A DNA stretch of 64,000 bases from Sungkyunkwania multivorans. GTDB lineage: Bacteria; Bacteroidota; Bacteroidia; Flavobacteriales; Flavobacteriaceae. A program made the translations under genes and the position numbers. The notes beneath the pieces were generated by a model that did no database searches, was not told where the DNA came from, and saw only the letters and a list, made by a program, of their open reading frames with translations. The stretch lies in NCBI RefSeq assembly GCF_042675645.1, contig NZ_JBHTJH010000017.1:620001-684000 (forward strand), given 5' to 3'. Each line of letters begins with the position of its first letter. Position 1 is the stretch's first letter. Shown here in pieces: positions 54,663-63,998 of this stretch.

Positions 54663-56265
54663 AGGTCTCGTTAATATCCCAATTGGCTCTAAGGGGTTTT
54701 AGGTCACCTGGTAGGTAGTAAACTTTTTCTGGCTGGCGTTTCTCAAGAAAATTTCCAGTATCCCATTGCCCGTTTTTATTTTCATCATAGATCAATCGAA
54801 TATAATACTTGCCAGGCTCCAATGACTCGAAGCTGTACTCTGGTTGCGAAGCTGTGGCGTAGATCTCTTTTACAACTTCTCCCTTTTCTACGGTCACCTG
54901 CAGAATAATGGGATATTGCTTCACGTTTTGTAAGGTTACACGAATATTGCCATAATCAGCCAAGCTCTTGGTGCTTAATGTAAAGTCTAAAGAGTCATTG
55001 GTGTCACCATAAAAATCTTTGATGGCGTTTGGCAACAATGCCAATCGATAACGTTGGCTTGGGGCGGTTTCAAAATCGAATTCCAATTGCAATTCCCCGT
55101 CCTCTTCCTTGATCATGGTAGTGAAAGGGACTGGCATCGAGTCTTTGTCTATGAGACTCATCAGGCTCTCATCTTTGGCTTCAAGAGGAATATTGCTGAG
55201 TATCGCAAAACGTTTTCCAGGCACAATGCTGCCTCTAATATTGGGTTTGAGCGTCAAGGAATCCTTTGGCAACTTTCGTTTCCTAACTGTGAAAGTTTCC
55301 TTCTCTGTACCTTTTGAGACCTCAAACTGCAAAGAATCTAAGTCGATAGGAGTGAACCAATAATTCAATGAATCCTTATCTTTTTCCTTAGTGATCTTTT
55401 CTTTGAACCCTTCTGGTTTTGAAGATAGTAACTTTATTTCCATACTATCCGGCAAGCCTGTATATGCAAAAGCAATACGATTTCTAGAGATCATCCCGGG
55501 CCTCCCTATCGAGAAGTTTTCTATCTCCTTAAAGAGCGTTAATTCATAGATCGAATCTGTAGGCACGACAATGTCTTCTTTCACAAAAGCGATCTTATCG
55601 GTCGCAGGGTCAAAAGTATAATTGTTGCCTACATCTTTCAGAGCGATCATTTTATATTTTCCTGCACGAAGGTTGGCCAGTCTGAAACTGACAGCGCTGT
55701 CTAAGGTATTGGTGATATAGGTCGGTTTTTCCTTATAGATCGTACTATCACCGTATTGCTCGTTTTTTTCGTATAACATGACCGATACAAACTGGTCTGG
55801 GAATTTTTTTATGGCATCCTTTACCACGCCAGTCACCTCTAAAGAATCGATATAGTTTCCGGTAGAGAATACATAGGTGAAATATTCGTACGGGTTTCCT
55901 TCGTTATTATCTTGTATACTTCGGCCAAAATTAAAGGTATAGGTGGTGTTTTCCTGTAGTGTGTCTTTGATATTGATTTCCACATATTTGCTGGCCGTAC
56001 CTTGAGGGCGTATCACATATCCTCCTTGATCGATGGGGGGCGAAACAATGAGTTGCTTTTGAAGCTCACTCAGTTTTATATATTCGTCAAAATAGATCCT
56101 GATACGTTGGTTGTCATAGTTCGTTGTAAACATGGGTGGGTCTGCCTTGACCATTTGTGGGGGAGTTGTGTCCTTTTCACCGCCAGTGGGTGTGCCACGC
56201 TTTGCACAATTGAGAATACTAAAGAAAATGACAACAACTAAAATGTACGAAGAAAGACGTTTCAT
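54643..56265 (-). CDS. Ig-like domain lipoprotein
   Basis: 540 residues from MKRLSSYILVVVIFFSILNC (lipobox LNC); longer frames exist upstream. The first domain begins GEKDTTPPQMVKADPP and is a Big_5-type Ig-like fold (about 28-125, with IRIYFDEYIKLSELQKQLIV). The rest is a series of beta-rich segments ending in a prealbumin-like domain (FESLEPGKYYIRLIYDENKN). It is a conserved outer-envelope lipoprotein of Flavobacteriia with no known role. It follows comF by 47 bp. Confidence 0.85.
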   Translation of the reverse strand: MKRLSSYILVVVIFFSILNCAKRGTPTGGEKDTTPPQMVKADPPMFTTNYDNQRIRIYFDEYIKLSELQKQLIVSPPIDQGGYVIRPQGTASKYVEINIKDTLQENTTYTFNFGRSIQDNNEGNPYEYFTYVFSTGNYIDSLEVTGVVKDAIKKFPDQFVSVMLYEKNEQYGDSTIYKEKPTYITNTLDSAVSFRLANLRAGKYKMIALKDVGNNYTFDPATDKIAFVKEDIVVPTDSIYELTLFKEIENFSIGRPGMISRNRIAFAYTGLPDSMEIKLLSSKPEGFKEKITKEKDKDSLNYWFTPIDLDSLQFEVSKGTEKETFTVRKRKLPKDSLTLKPNIRGSIVPGKRFAILSNIPLEAKDESLMSLIDKDSMPVPFTTMIKEEDGELQLEFDFETAPSQRYRLALLPNAIKDFYGDTNDSLDFTLSTKSLADYGNIRVTLQNVKQYPIILQVTVEKGEVVKEIYATASQPEYSFESLEPGKYYIRLIYDENKNGQWDTGNFLEKRQPEKVYYLPGDLKPLRANWDINETFILPEE

Positions 56266-56312
56266 CAATAGCATAAGAATTTGTGCAAAGTAACGATATA
56301 ATAACGAGGCAA

Positions 56313-57002
56313 TCAAACAGTAATTGCCATGGTAGCGACACTAATTTTTACACCTGGAACCTTGAGTAAGGCATTGGCACAAGATTCTAACGTAGCTCCA
56401 GTGGTAATAACATCATCGACCAATAGTATGTGCTTGCCTACCAATGAAGATTCATCCGTAAGCTGAAAGCTGTTTTCTAGACTTTGCCAACGATCGAGAC
56501 GTTTTTTGAAAACCATCTTTTTAGTAAATCGCGTTCTGTATAAGATACTGTCATCAAATGTCGAATTCAGCATGGACGAAAGTTCCTTGCCAAAGCCGGT
56601 AACCTGATTGTATCCTCGCTTTCTTTGCCTTCTTGGATGTAGCGGCACAGGAATTACAATATCGATTTCATCGAAGTATGGCACTTCCTTTAGTTGTGCC
56701 CCAAGCCATTTACCTAGTAGAAAAGAGATCTCCTCATGTCCTTTATACTTAAGAAGATGCATCAGTTGCTGTACCCTGCTATCTTTCTGAAAGAAAAATA
56801 ATGAAGTAGCATTTTCTACACGCACTCTACCATACAATACCTTTGCGGTGGAATTGTTTTTAATTGCATGATACTCGGTTTGCGGAAGCTCGTGCCGACA
56901 GGTGGTACAAATATGTTTTTCATTAGAAATCAAAGCATGCTTACAAGCCAAGCAAACCTCAGGAAAAAAGACCGATAGTATATTATTTAATATATTTATC
57001 AC
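56313..57002 (-). CDS. ComF family phosphoribosyltransferase-like protein
   Basis: 229 residues if started at the GTG at 57002 (INILNNILSVFFPEVC); the open frame is longer but the extension does not resemble the family. The double zinc-finger CLAC ... CTTC (about 16-40) and the PRTase signature HILLVDDVITTGATL are diagnostic. ComF proteins act in DNA uptake in competent bacteria; the role in Flavobacteria is not settled. It is divergent from the coiled-coil gene (53 bp). Confidence 0.88.
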   Translation of the reverse strand: MINILNNILSVFFPEVCLACKHALISNEKHICTTCRHELPQTEYHAIKNNSTAKVLYGRVRVENATSLFFFQKDSRVQQLMHLLKYKGHEEISFLLGKWLGAQLKEVPYFDEIDIVIPVPLHPRRQRKRGYNQVTGFGKELSSMLNSTFDDSILYRTRFTKKMVFKKRLDRWQSLENSFQLTDESSLVGKHILLVDDVITTGATLESCANALLKVPGVKISVATMAITV

Positions 57003-57055
57003 GTTGTATATGATTGAAAAGGCCCACACGGCTCCCTTAAATTTACAAGTTTTGA

Positions 57056-57904
57056 ATGAGAACAAACAGCCGAGATAGAAATCAGCGCATATTAATTGGT
57101 ATTCTTGCCATTTCGGTAATATCATTGGTGGTTGTCTCTTATTTGAATCATAGGGTGAGCAATGACAAAGAGTCTTTTCTAGAAAGCGAGAGGCGAATTT
57201 TAGAACAGGACCTGAAAAAAATGGCCGACGCCTATGATAGTTTAAAAATAAATGCTTCTGGATTTTCCGAACAGCTTTCCGAAAATAAGATTCGTATCGA
57301 TCGCCTGCTGGATTCTGTGAAGACCAGTGAGTCCAACTACTCGCTACTCATAGAATATCGCAGGAAGTTAAGAGGTCTTCGAAATGAAAATAAGCGATTG
57401 TTGCAACTAGCCGATTCGTTATCGGTGGTGAACAAAGGACTTACCCGTAAGATCCAAGAACAGAACGAGGTGCTAAATGGTAGGACCAAAATCGTGAAAG
57501 AGGAACCTAAGGCAGCCGATATCTCCGTTGTTATCGATCAATTGCAGGTGAGAACGTTGAGATTGAGAGACGGAAAATTACTGGCCAATGACATGGCAGA
57601 TAAGGCAAATAGGCTTCTGATCTCCTTTAATTTGAAGGCCAATGGATTCTCTGACCAAGAACATCTGAACAACTTGTACGTACAGGTGTTAGACCCTAAG
57701 AATAAGGTCATAGGCGAGCGGCAGGCCATTGTACGAGGGGATGAACGTCTTTTCTATACAAAAAATTCCGAGATCGTTTGGGATGACCCGTCTAGCGCAA
57801 AAGCGATCAATCTTGCCATAAAGGACCTTGAAAAAGGACAATACTTCGTAAATATCTTCCACGACTTTAAACTTATCGGCAGTACTAGGTTTGAGCTTCG
57901 CTGA
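57056..57904 (+). CDS. Membrane-anchored coiled-coil protein
   Basis: A 282-residue protein with one membrane segment (about 11-30) followed by a long coiled-coil (about 38-145). The C-terminal globular part (about 160-282) is beta-rich (RLLISFNLKANGFSDQEHLN ... DFKLIGSTRFELR). The C-terminal domain probably sits in the periplasm. No family function is known to me. glyS follows with its own promoter. Confidence 0.8.
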   Translation: MRTNSRDRNQRILIGILAISVISLVVVSYLNHRVSNDKESFLESERRILEQDLKKMADAYDSLKINASGFSEQLSENKIRIDRLLDSVKTSESNYSLLIEYRRKLRGLRNENKRLLQLADSLSVVNKGLTRKIQEQNEVLNGRTKIVKEEPKAADISVVIDQLQVRTLRLRDGKLLANDMADKANRLLISFNLKANGFSDQEHLNNLYVQVLDPKNKVIGERQAIVRGDERLFYTKNSEIVWDDPSSAKAINLAIKDLEKGQYFVNIFHDFKLIGSTRFELR

Positions 57905-57933
57905 TTCTTCTTCTTTAAATTAAAACAAAGCAC

Positions 57934-57941
57934 TATTTTTG
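57934..57941 (+). promoter_or_regulatory. -7 element of glyS
   Basis: TATTTTTG ends four bases before the glyS ATG, as at thiL, implying a leaderless mRNA. Confidence 0.6.
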
Positions 57942-57945
57942 CGCC

Positions 57946-59490
57946 ATGGCAAAAAACGAAGATCAATTTAAAAAGGTAATTTCTCACGCAAAGGAGTACG
58001 GGTACGTATTTCAATCCAGTGAGATCTATGATGGGCTAAGTGCGGTATATGACTATGCCCAAAATGGTGTAGAGCTAAAGAATAATATCAGAGAATATTG
58101 GTGGAAGGCCATGGTGCAGATGCACGATAATATTGTGGGCATCGATGCTGCCATCTTTATGCATCCGACCACTTGGAAAGCTTCTGGCCACGTAGATGCC
58201 TTTAATGACCCGCTAATCGACAATAAAGATTCCAAGAAGCGATATCGCGCAGATGTATTGGTAGAAGATTATGTAGGAAAATTAGACGCCAAAATTGAAA
58301 AAGAAGTTGCCAAAGCAGCAAAACGCTTTGGTGATGCCTTTGATAAGGAGCAATTTGTAAATACCAACCCTCGAGTTGTGGGATACAAAGAAAAAGGGGA
58401 AGCGATCCTGAAACGTCTTGGGCAATCCTTAGAAAAGGAAGACCTGGCCGATGTAAAGGCACTGATCGAGGAACTGGAAATTGCTTGTCCAGAATCAGGA
58501 AGTAGAAACTGGACCGATGTGAAGCAATTCAATTTGATGTTTGGTACCAAGTTGGGGGCTTCTGCCGATTCTGCGATGGACCTTTATTTGCGACCAGAGA
58601 CCGCGCAAGGCATCTTCGTGAATTTCTTGAATGTTCAGAAGACAGGACGGATGAAGATCCCTTTCGGAATAGCCCAAACAGGAAAGGCATTCCGAAACGA
58701 GATCGTCGCTCGCCAATTTATCTTCCGCATGCGAGAGTTCGAGCAGATGGAGATGCAATACTTTATTAAACCAGGCACCCAAAAGGAATGGTACGAGACC
58801 TGGAAAGAGACCCGCCTAAAGTGGCATTTGTCACTTGGTATGGGCGAGGACAATTACCGTTTTCATGATCATGAAAAGCTGGCGCATTACGCAGATGCCG
58901 CTGCCGATATAGAATTTAGATTTCCATTCGGGTTCAAAGAACTCGAAGGCATCCACTCGCGGACAGATTTTGATCTTTCGCAACACGAAGAATACTCGGG
59001 AAAGAAACTTCGCTATTTCGATCCAGAGACGAATGAGAGCTATGTGCCATACGTCTTAGAGACCTCTATCGGTCTGGACCGCATGTTCTTAGCGGTGTTC
59101 TCTAAATCGTTAAAAGAAGAGACGCTCGAAGACGGTTCAGAACGAACGGTATTGGCATTGCCTGCGGTGCTGGCACCGACCAAGGCAGCCGTGCTTCCAT
59201 TGATCAAAAGGGACGGATTGCCAGAAGTGGCCAAGAAGCTTGTGGAAGAGCTGAAATGGGATTTCAACGTCGCCTATGACGAGAAGGATGCCGTTGGTAG
59301 GAGATATCGCCGTCAAGATGCAGCAGGAACACCCTTTTGTATCACTGTGGACCACCAGACCTTAGAGGATGAGACCGTCACTATCCGTCATCGCGATACG
59401 ATGGAACAACAACGCGTAAAGATCTCTGAAGTTAGAGAGATCATCAAGAAGGAAGTGGATATGCGCACCTGGTTGATGAAGATGAAATAA
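57946..59490 (+). CDS. glyS: Glycyl-tRNA synthetase (single-chain, alpha2 type)
   Basis: A 514-residue class II synthetase. Phrases include the N-terminal EIYDGLSAVYDYAQNGVELK, motif 2 region RPETAQGIFVNFLNV, AFRNEIVARQFIFRMREFEQ and motif 3 SIGLDRMFLAVF. An anticodon-binding domain (about 390-505) ends in DMRTWLMKMK. It attaches glycine to tRNA-Gly. This is the eukaryote/archaea-like homodimeric form usual in Bacteroidota. A 28-bp palindromic terminator follows. Confidence 0.97.
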   Translation: MAKNEDQFKKVISHAKEYGYVFQSSEIYDGLSAVYDYAQNGVELKNNIREYWWKAMVQMHDNIVGIDAAIFMHPTTWKASGHVDAFNDPLIDNKDSKKRYRADVLVEDYVGKLDAKIEKEVAKAAKRFGDAFDKEQFVNTNPRVVGYKEKGEAILKRLGQSLEKEDLADVKALIEELEIACPESGSRNWTDVKQFNLMFGTKLGASADSAMDLYLRPETAQGIFVNFLNVQKTGRMKIPFGIAQTGKAFRNEIVARQFIFRMREFEQMEMQYFIKPGTQKEWYETWKETRLKWHLSLGMGEDNYRFHDHEKLAHYADAAADIEFRFPFGFKELEGIHSRTDFDLSQHEEYSGKKLRYFDPETNESYVPYVLETSIGLDRMFLAVFSKSLKEETLEDGSERTVLALPAVLAPTKAAVLPLIKRDGLPEVAKKLVEELKWDFNVAYDEKDAVGRRYRRQDAAGTPFCITVDHQTLEDETVTIRHRDTMEQQRVKISEVREIIKKEVDMRTWLMKMK

Positions 59491-59498
59491 AGACTCAA

Positions 59499-59533
59499 AC
59501 CTCGCAGGTTTTAAAACCTGCGAGGTCTTTGTT
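59499..59533 (+). terminator. Palindromic terminator of glyS
   Basis: A perfect 28-bp palindrome (ACCTCGCAGGTTTT and complement, 59499-59526) is followed by CTTTGTTTTT. It is related to the palindrome at 60234-60264. Confidence 0.88.
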
Positions 59534-59534
59534 T

Positions 59535-60044
59535 TTAGAATCGGTAGCCAATACCGATCACAGCTCTGGCTATTTCCTTATTATCGCCAGTGTCAAAAAG
59601 GTTTTTGCCAAGACCGATTCCAGCTTCAATGGTCCATTTGTCATCGATCAGCACTTTGTAGCCCAACCCCACACCAAAACCCAAATTATAAGCTGTGGTA
59701 GTAGTAGGAGAACGAAAATTCTGAAAGCCGTATTCTGTTCCTTGGGCGAATCCTTCAATATAAAAACCGCTTCCTGGCTTTTTACTAAAAAAGTATCGCC
59801 GATAATATGCAGAGAGCGACCAATTGAATTCATCGTCCTTCCTAAAAGAAAAGTTCCCTCTAACGCCTAAGCCTGATTTTTCGGCTAAAAGATATTCATA
59901 ATCGACATTTACAGCCCCAAAAGGTGCGTAGAGTGTATTCAATCTTAGTTCGTGTCGTTTGAAAAGATCAGAGGAATTTTCTGTCTGTTGAGCAAAAGCT
60001 GAAAATGACAAAACGAATGCGAGAATTGTAAAATAGTGTTTCAT
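59535..60044 (-). CDS. Outer-membrane beta-barrel protein
   Basis: A 169-residue protein with a signal peptide (ending SAFAQ) and about eight predicted amphipathic strands ending in IGIGYRF, the C-terminal Phe signal of barrels. The Gly/aromatic pattern is that of small OprF/OmpA-like barrel proteins. The function is unknown. Its stop faces the glyS terminator. Confidence 0.8.
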   Translation of the reverse strand: MKHYFTILAFVLSFSAFAQQTENSSDLFKRHELRLNTLYAPFGAVNVDYEYLLAEKSGLGVRGNFSFRKDDEFNWSLSAYYRRYFFSKKPGSGFYIEGFAQGTEYGFQNFRSPTTTTAYNLGFGVGLGYKVLIDDKWTIEAGIGLGKNLFDTGDNKEIARAVIGIGYRF

Positions 60045-60233
60045 TTAATTGAGATGTTTTTGATTAGTAATAATTAAAACTAACCACAACAAGAGACTCA
60101 GAATCTCAATGAAAAGATAAACTTTGAAGTAAAATTCTTAAGTATTTAACAGAAAAAACGTATTTATCTGCGTTTTTGTGACGACCTTAAGAAATCAGAT
60201 TTTTCTTATAATTATTTTAACATCAAATGTATA

Positions 60234-60264
60234 GACCTCACAGGTCTTCAAAACCTGTGAGGTC
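60234..60264. terminator. Palindromic repeat behind the 1143-residue gene
   Basis: GACCTCACAGGT / ACCTGTGAGGTC is a perfect 12-bp stem with a 7-base loop, next to the stop at 60266. T-rich sequence follows only weakly on either strand, so it may be a repeat that acts as a 3' hairpin. It is a sibling of the glyS palindrome. Confidence 0.6.
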
Positions 60265-60265
60265 T

Positions 60266-63200
60266 TTAGAAATACGCCTTCAACTGCACTGTCCCGGTAT
60301 GGATCATCTTCGAGGTCTCGGATTTTCGTCCTTGATAGTTAAGATTTAGATCTAAAAACTTGGTCAATTGTTTTTGTGCCAATAAGCTCCATGTAAAGTT
60401 GGTTCCTGCTTGCAATCCTTCTAGCATCTGATAGCCCACAGGCGAAAAGGCATTCCCTTCAAACTGATTGTCGAAATAGTTGAATTCTCCGATAATAGAG
60501 ATCTTTTGTGCATTGGCATAGCTAAAAGAAGTACCCACACGTTGCTGTTTCAAACTTTCAAGATTTCCGATTTGATTTTTACGGTCGGTAAACTCATAGA
60601 ATACATCAAATCGAGCATTCTTATTAAAGAGATAGGAGATCTTCGGATTGATACTATAAGTATCGATCTCAAAATTCCGAGTTGGAAAATTCTCCGCGAT
60701 GCTTTCATTTACATTGGTCTCTGTTTCCAAATTTGTAAGCCAATAGTCATTTAACTTATGGGTAAATCTCATCTGATGCGAGCGCAAGTTGTTCTCTTGT
60801 GCTCCCGTTGAAAGCTGATTTTTGGCTCGGGTGCTTAAAAAGGTATATTGGGTGGTGTAATGTTGCTTACCTCGGTTAAAGAAGATGGCGTTTCTAACAC
60901 TCTGAGTCAAGCCTAAGACATTGCCACTGGAGGAGAAGGGGTTGAGGTTGAAATCATTTCCCTCGCGGTCTACCTTTCGGTCGATGAGATAGGAGGTTTG
61001 ATTGTAGAAATGCGAGATAATTTTTTTGAATCCTTTATCGCCACTCCACCTTGCTGGACTCCATGTGATATTTGTGCTGAACTTATTTTCGAAAGTACGT
61101 ACAAAGACTTGGTTGGGCAGTAACACCCGAATGTATTCGGCCTGATCTTGGAATTGTGCCAGCTCAAATTCATTGAGTTCTTGGATGCCATTGTTGTTAT
61201 AATCAATCCATACATAAGCACCTTGTCCGGGCTCTACCTGAACAAAGGTAAACTCTTGTCGAGGCAGGCTTCCGGCATTGGTCTCGTAGGCCATGTTAAA
61301 TTTCATCAACTGCTTAAAGAGGATCTGATTGTACAAGATCCTCGAATTCAAGGACCGTTCATCTTCAATGTTCTCAGCTTCATAATCAAAGTCGCGATAA
61401 CTTGCGAATAATGAAAGTTGCGAATTTTCATTGTTGAGCAATCTACTGTTCAGATAATAGGTGTTGGAAGTATTAAAACGTTGAAGCCTATTATTTTGTA
61501 TACTATCATTTTGACGGTATTTGTAGCCCACCTCGACAAATACCTTTGTACTATCGCCAACACCAGTAAATACCAGGTATTCGCTAAAACGCTGACTCAA
61601 AGGGGTCAAAGAATCATTGACGATGGCTCGTTGCTGGTTGTCTTCGATATTGAATTCAGCACCAACCCATTTTTTCTTGATCTTAAGTACGGCTCTATTC
61701 CTAGAGCGTAAAAAGTTAGAGGTGGTCTCGGTTGTTTCGTTGTTTAAGAGGCTGGTATTTGTTCGTAATCGTAAGCTATCCAGAGCAAGATTTGCTGTGA
61801 CCACATGCCTATTCCCTGTCACATTGTCCTTGAAGTCCAAATATTCGAACGTATAGGCGGCGTTTCCTTTTTTAGGATGAAGCAAATGCAGCCCGGTCTT
61901 CAGCAATTGTTGATCTCCAAGGGTCCCATTGATATTCTGTTTTAGAAAATTGGCCGCGTTAGACAAGTTCCAATCCCGGTTGAATTCGATGGAATATAAG
62001 CCTTCGATATTTCTAAATTCTCGCTGTACAAAGTCGATATCGGCAAAACCATCGATCTTCCATTTCTTGTCGGAGAGGCGCTGTCTGACATTTAATTTGG
62101 CAGCAAGCCCTTGATTGTCATCATCGTCGATAGTCGAAAATAAGTTGAGGTCATTGTTGCTCAATGCCAATTCAAAGTTCATGTTGGTCTTTTCTGAAGG
62201 CATATAGGAACCATTGACGACCGCCATCTGTAATTTGGTCGGTGCTGCCAATTGAATGATCGGTTCATAGTTTCCCTGCGGCACGCCAAGAATAGGGGCA
62301 ACGTATTCAAAGATATTGCCAACGGCGACATCATTGGCAATAATGTAATTTCCAAGATTGGGACCTACAAGACTAAAGCGTACATTAAAAAGTTCGTCGT
62401 TAGGGTTGTTGGAAAAAACGAACACCTCTTCCCCACCGACCATTTCTTTACGGTATTGGATACGATTCTCATCAAAAGCTGCTTCTACCGCCGAAGGTGC
62501 TTGCATCAAGGTGCGGTCGTCACCGGCGTCACTTAAAATTTGCACCTGTTCTGTCGATAGATTCTGTTGTATTGGTTGGTTCTTGGCATCATTTTCTGAA
62601 TAGACATACCCGGCGATCTTAAAGTTTTCATTTGTATGTTGTGTACCACCGTAGGCGATAAAGCGCGTATAATTGTTGTCGGTGAATTGATATTCGACAG
62701 TAATGCGCATATCTGAAGTGATGGGATAGGTGGCGTTAAAACGAAGCTCTCCGGCATTGTAATCGATCACGTAGTCGTTGTTCTCTCCGCGTTCCAACAG
62801 AATCCCGTTGACATATACGCGCTCGCTACCCGAAATGATAAGTATGAACAATTCGTTGTTAGGACCTAATAGTTTATAAGGGCCTTGGTTGCCTTCCTGT
62901 CCTTGAAACTGACTTTGAGTATAGCGTCCCCGCACCAATGCTCCGGAGCCATAAAGCTCTGTCCTTGAATTCTCATGATTCAAATTGGCGGTGATGGCAA
63001 TACCTTGAACCTTTTTGGTAAAGCGCATAAAGTACGAATCGCTATTCTCCAGGTTGACATCGCCAGCTCTGACCTTCCAGTTTTGACTTTCGAGCTCGAT
63101 AAATACTTGGTCAAATTCATCCAGTCGTTGCGAATAGCCACTTTCTTGCAATGGGATATTCGCATCTTTGATAGACGCTCTTAATGTGATCTTGTCGGAA

Positions 63201-63697
63201 AGCTTTCCTGCTATTTGGAGGTCCAATTGTGAGTTGAGCACTGCATTTTGGTTGTTACCAATGGTGACCCCTCGCGAAATACTTCCAGAGGTAGCGAGCC
63301 CTGCGAAAGGCGAGAACGGACTGCGCTTATCTTGTTGGAGCGAATATAAGTTGGTACTGTTGCCATTGCTGTCGAGAATCAGATTCTCATCCAAGGCAAA
63401 GTACTTTTTGGTCAAAAAGGTTGGGTATCGAAGATAATTGATGGTCAGTGAATCCTGTCGCAAGAGTGTAGAGTCCTTCAGCATCAAGATACTTTTGGCA
63501 AAATCGACCTCATATTTAATGCTGTCGATCAAGATCTCATTGGATCTGAGTTCGAACCTCGCTGGATTGATACTTACACTGTCTATGACGATCGTATCGC
63601 TGACTGCAACATTTTTAGAGCGATCATTGGAAGTGATGTCTTGCGCCCACCCCACAAAGGAAAAAAGAAAGAGAAATATAGGCGCGAGTTGCTTCAT
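60266..63697 (-). CDS. Very large outer-membrane-type protein
   Basis: A 1143-residue protein with a signal peptide (ending VGWAQ). A region at about 140-260 (SRGVTIGNNQNAVLNSQLDL, AGKLSDKITLRASI, VFIELESQNWKVRAGDVNL) resembles phrases in SprA-type large outer-membrane proteins, but only weakly. From about 500 the sequence alternates beta strands rich in Asn, Tyr and Phe to the end GTVQLKAYF, as expected for a barrel. The middle part contains EPGQGAYVWIDYNNNGIQEL (calcium-binding-like). It is probably an outer-membrane channel or surface protein of unknown function. Confidence 0.75.
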   Translation of the reverse strand: MKQLAPIFLFLFSFVGWAQDITSNDRSKNVAVSDTIVIDSVSINPARFELRSNEILIDSIKYEVDFAKSILMLKDSTLLRQDSLTINYLRYPTFLTKKYFALDENLILDSNGNSTNLYSLQQDKRSPFSPFAGLATSGSISRGVTIGNNQNAVLNSQLDLQIAGKLSDKITLRASIKDANIPLQESGYSQRLDEFDQVFIELESQNWKVRAGDVNLENSDSYFMRFTKKVQGIAITANLNHENSRTELYGSGALVRGRYTQSQFQGQEGNQGPYKLLGPNNELFILIISGSERVYVNGILLERGENNDYVIDYNAGELRFNATYPITSDMRITVEYQFTDNNYTRFIAYGGTQHTNENFKIAGYVYSENDAKNQPIQQNLSTEQVQILSDAGDDRTLMQAPSAVEAAFDENRIQYRKEMVGGEEVFVFSNNPNDELFNVRFSLVGPNLGNYIIANDVAVGNIFEYVAPILGVPQGNYEPIIQLAAPTKLQMAVVNGSYMPSEKTNMNFELALSNNDLNLFSTIDDDDNQGLAAKLNVRQRLSDKKWKIDGFADIDFVQREFRNIEGLYSIEFNRDWNLSNAANFLKQNINGTLGDQQLLKTGLHLLHPKKGNAAYTFEYLDFKDNVTGNRHVVTANLALDSLRLRTNTSLLNNETTETTSNFLRSRNRAVLKIKKKWVGAEFNIEDNQQRAIVNDSLTPLSQRFSEYLVFTGVGDSTKVFVEVGYKYRQNDSIQNNRLQRFNTSNTYYLNSRLLNNENSQLSLFASYRDFDYEAENIEDERSLNSRILYNQILFKQLMKFNMAYETNAGSLPRQEFTFVQVEPGQGAYVWIDYNNNGIQELNEFELAQFQDQAEYIRVLLPNQVFVRTFENKFSTNITWSPARWSGDKGFKKIISHFYNQTSYLIDRKVDREGNDFNLNPFSSSGNVLGLTQSVRNAIFFNRGKQHYTTQYTFLSTRAKNQLSTGAQENNLRSHQMRFTHKLNDYWLTNLETETNVNESIAENFPTRNFEIDTYSINPKISYLFNKNARFDVFYEFTDRKNQIGNLESLKQQRVGTSFSYANAQKISIIGEFNYFDNQFEGNAFSPVGYQMLEGLQAGTNFTWSLLAQKQLTKFLDLNLNYQGRKSETSKMIHTGTVQLKAYF

Positions 63698-63794
63698 GTA
63701 GTACTGTAAACTATAACAGCACTAAATTATTTTATTTGTTGGAGATAATAAATTTATTGGGGGAAAACCCGTGGCAATGATCATTCTCGACTTT

Positions 63795-63998
63795 CTAACC
63801 CCATATTTCATTAAGATATACGATCCCAAAAATCCATCCCAAATACAAGGCGGTGTAAGCGAAGGAGTATATTGCTGAGATTCCAATGTCCCCTTTTGTT
63901 TTATATGATGTGGCAAACACCAGTTTCAATGCTCTAAAGAAGACCCAATACAACATCGTTAAAATGACAAATATCGAAAGCCAGAATACGGTCTCTAA
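63795..63998 (-). CDS. C-terminal end of a membrane protein (cut by window edge)
   Basis: 67 codons and a TAG stop, open to the window end: ETVFWLSIFVILTMLYWVFF, a short polar stretch (ATSYKTKGDIGIS), then AYTALYLGWIFGIVYLNEIW. Two hydrophobic helices are clear. No family can be named from this part. It lies 97 bp upstream of the large outer-membrane protein on the same strand. Confidence 0.7.
   Translation of the reverse strand, partial: LETVFWLSIFVILTMLYWVFFRALKLVFATSYKTKGDIGISAIYSFAYTALYLGWIFGIVYLNEIWG

Noticed and set aside
63722..63916. 64-codon minus-strand frame near the window end
   Set aside because: It overlaps the partial membrane protein (63795-63998) in another frame, which has clear hydrophobic helices and reads to the window edge.
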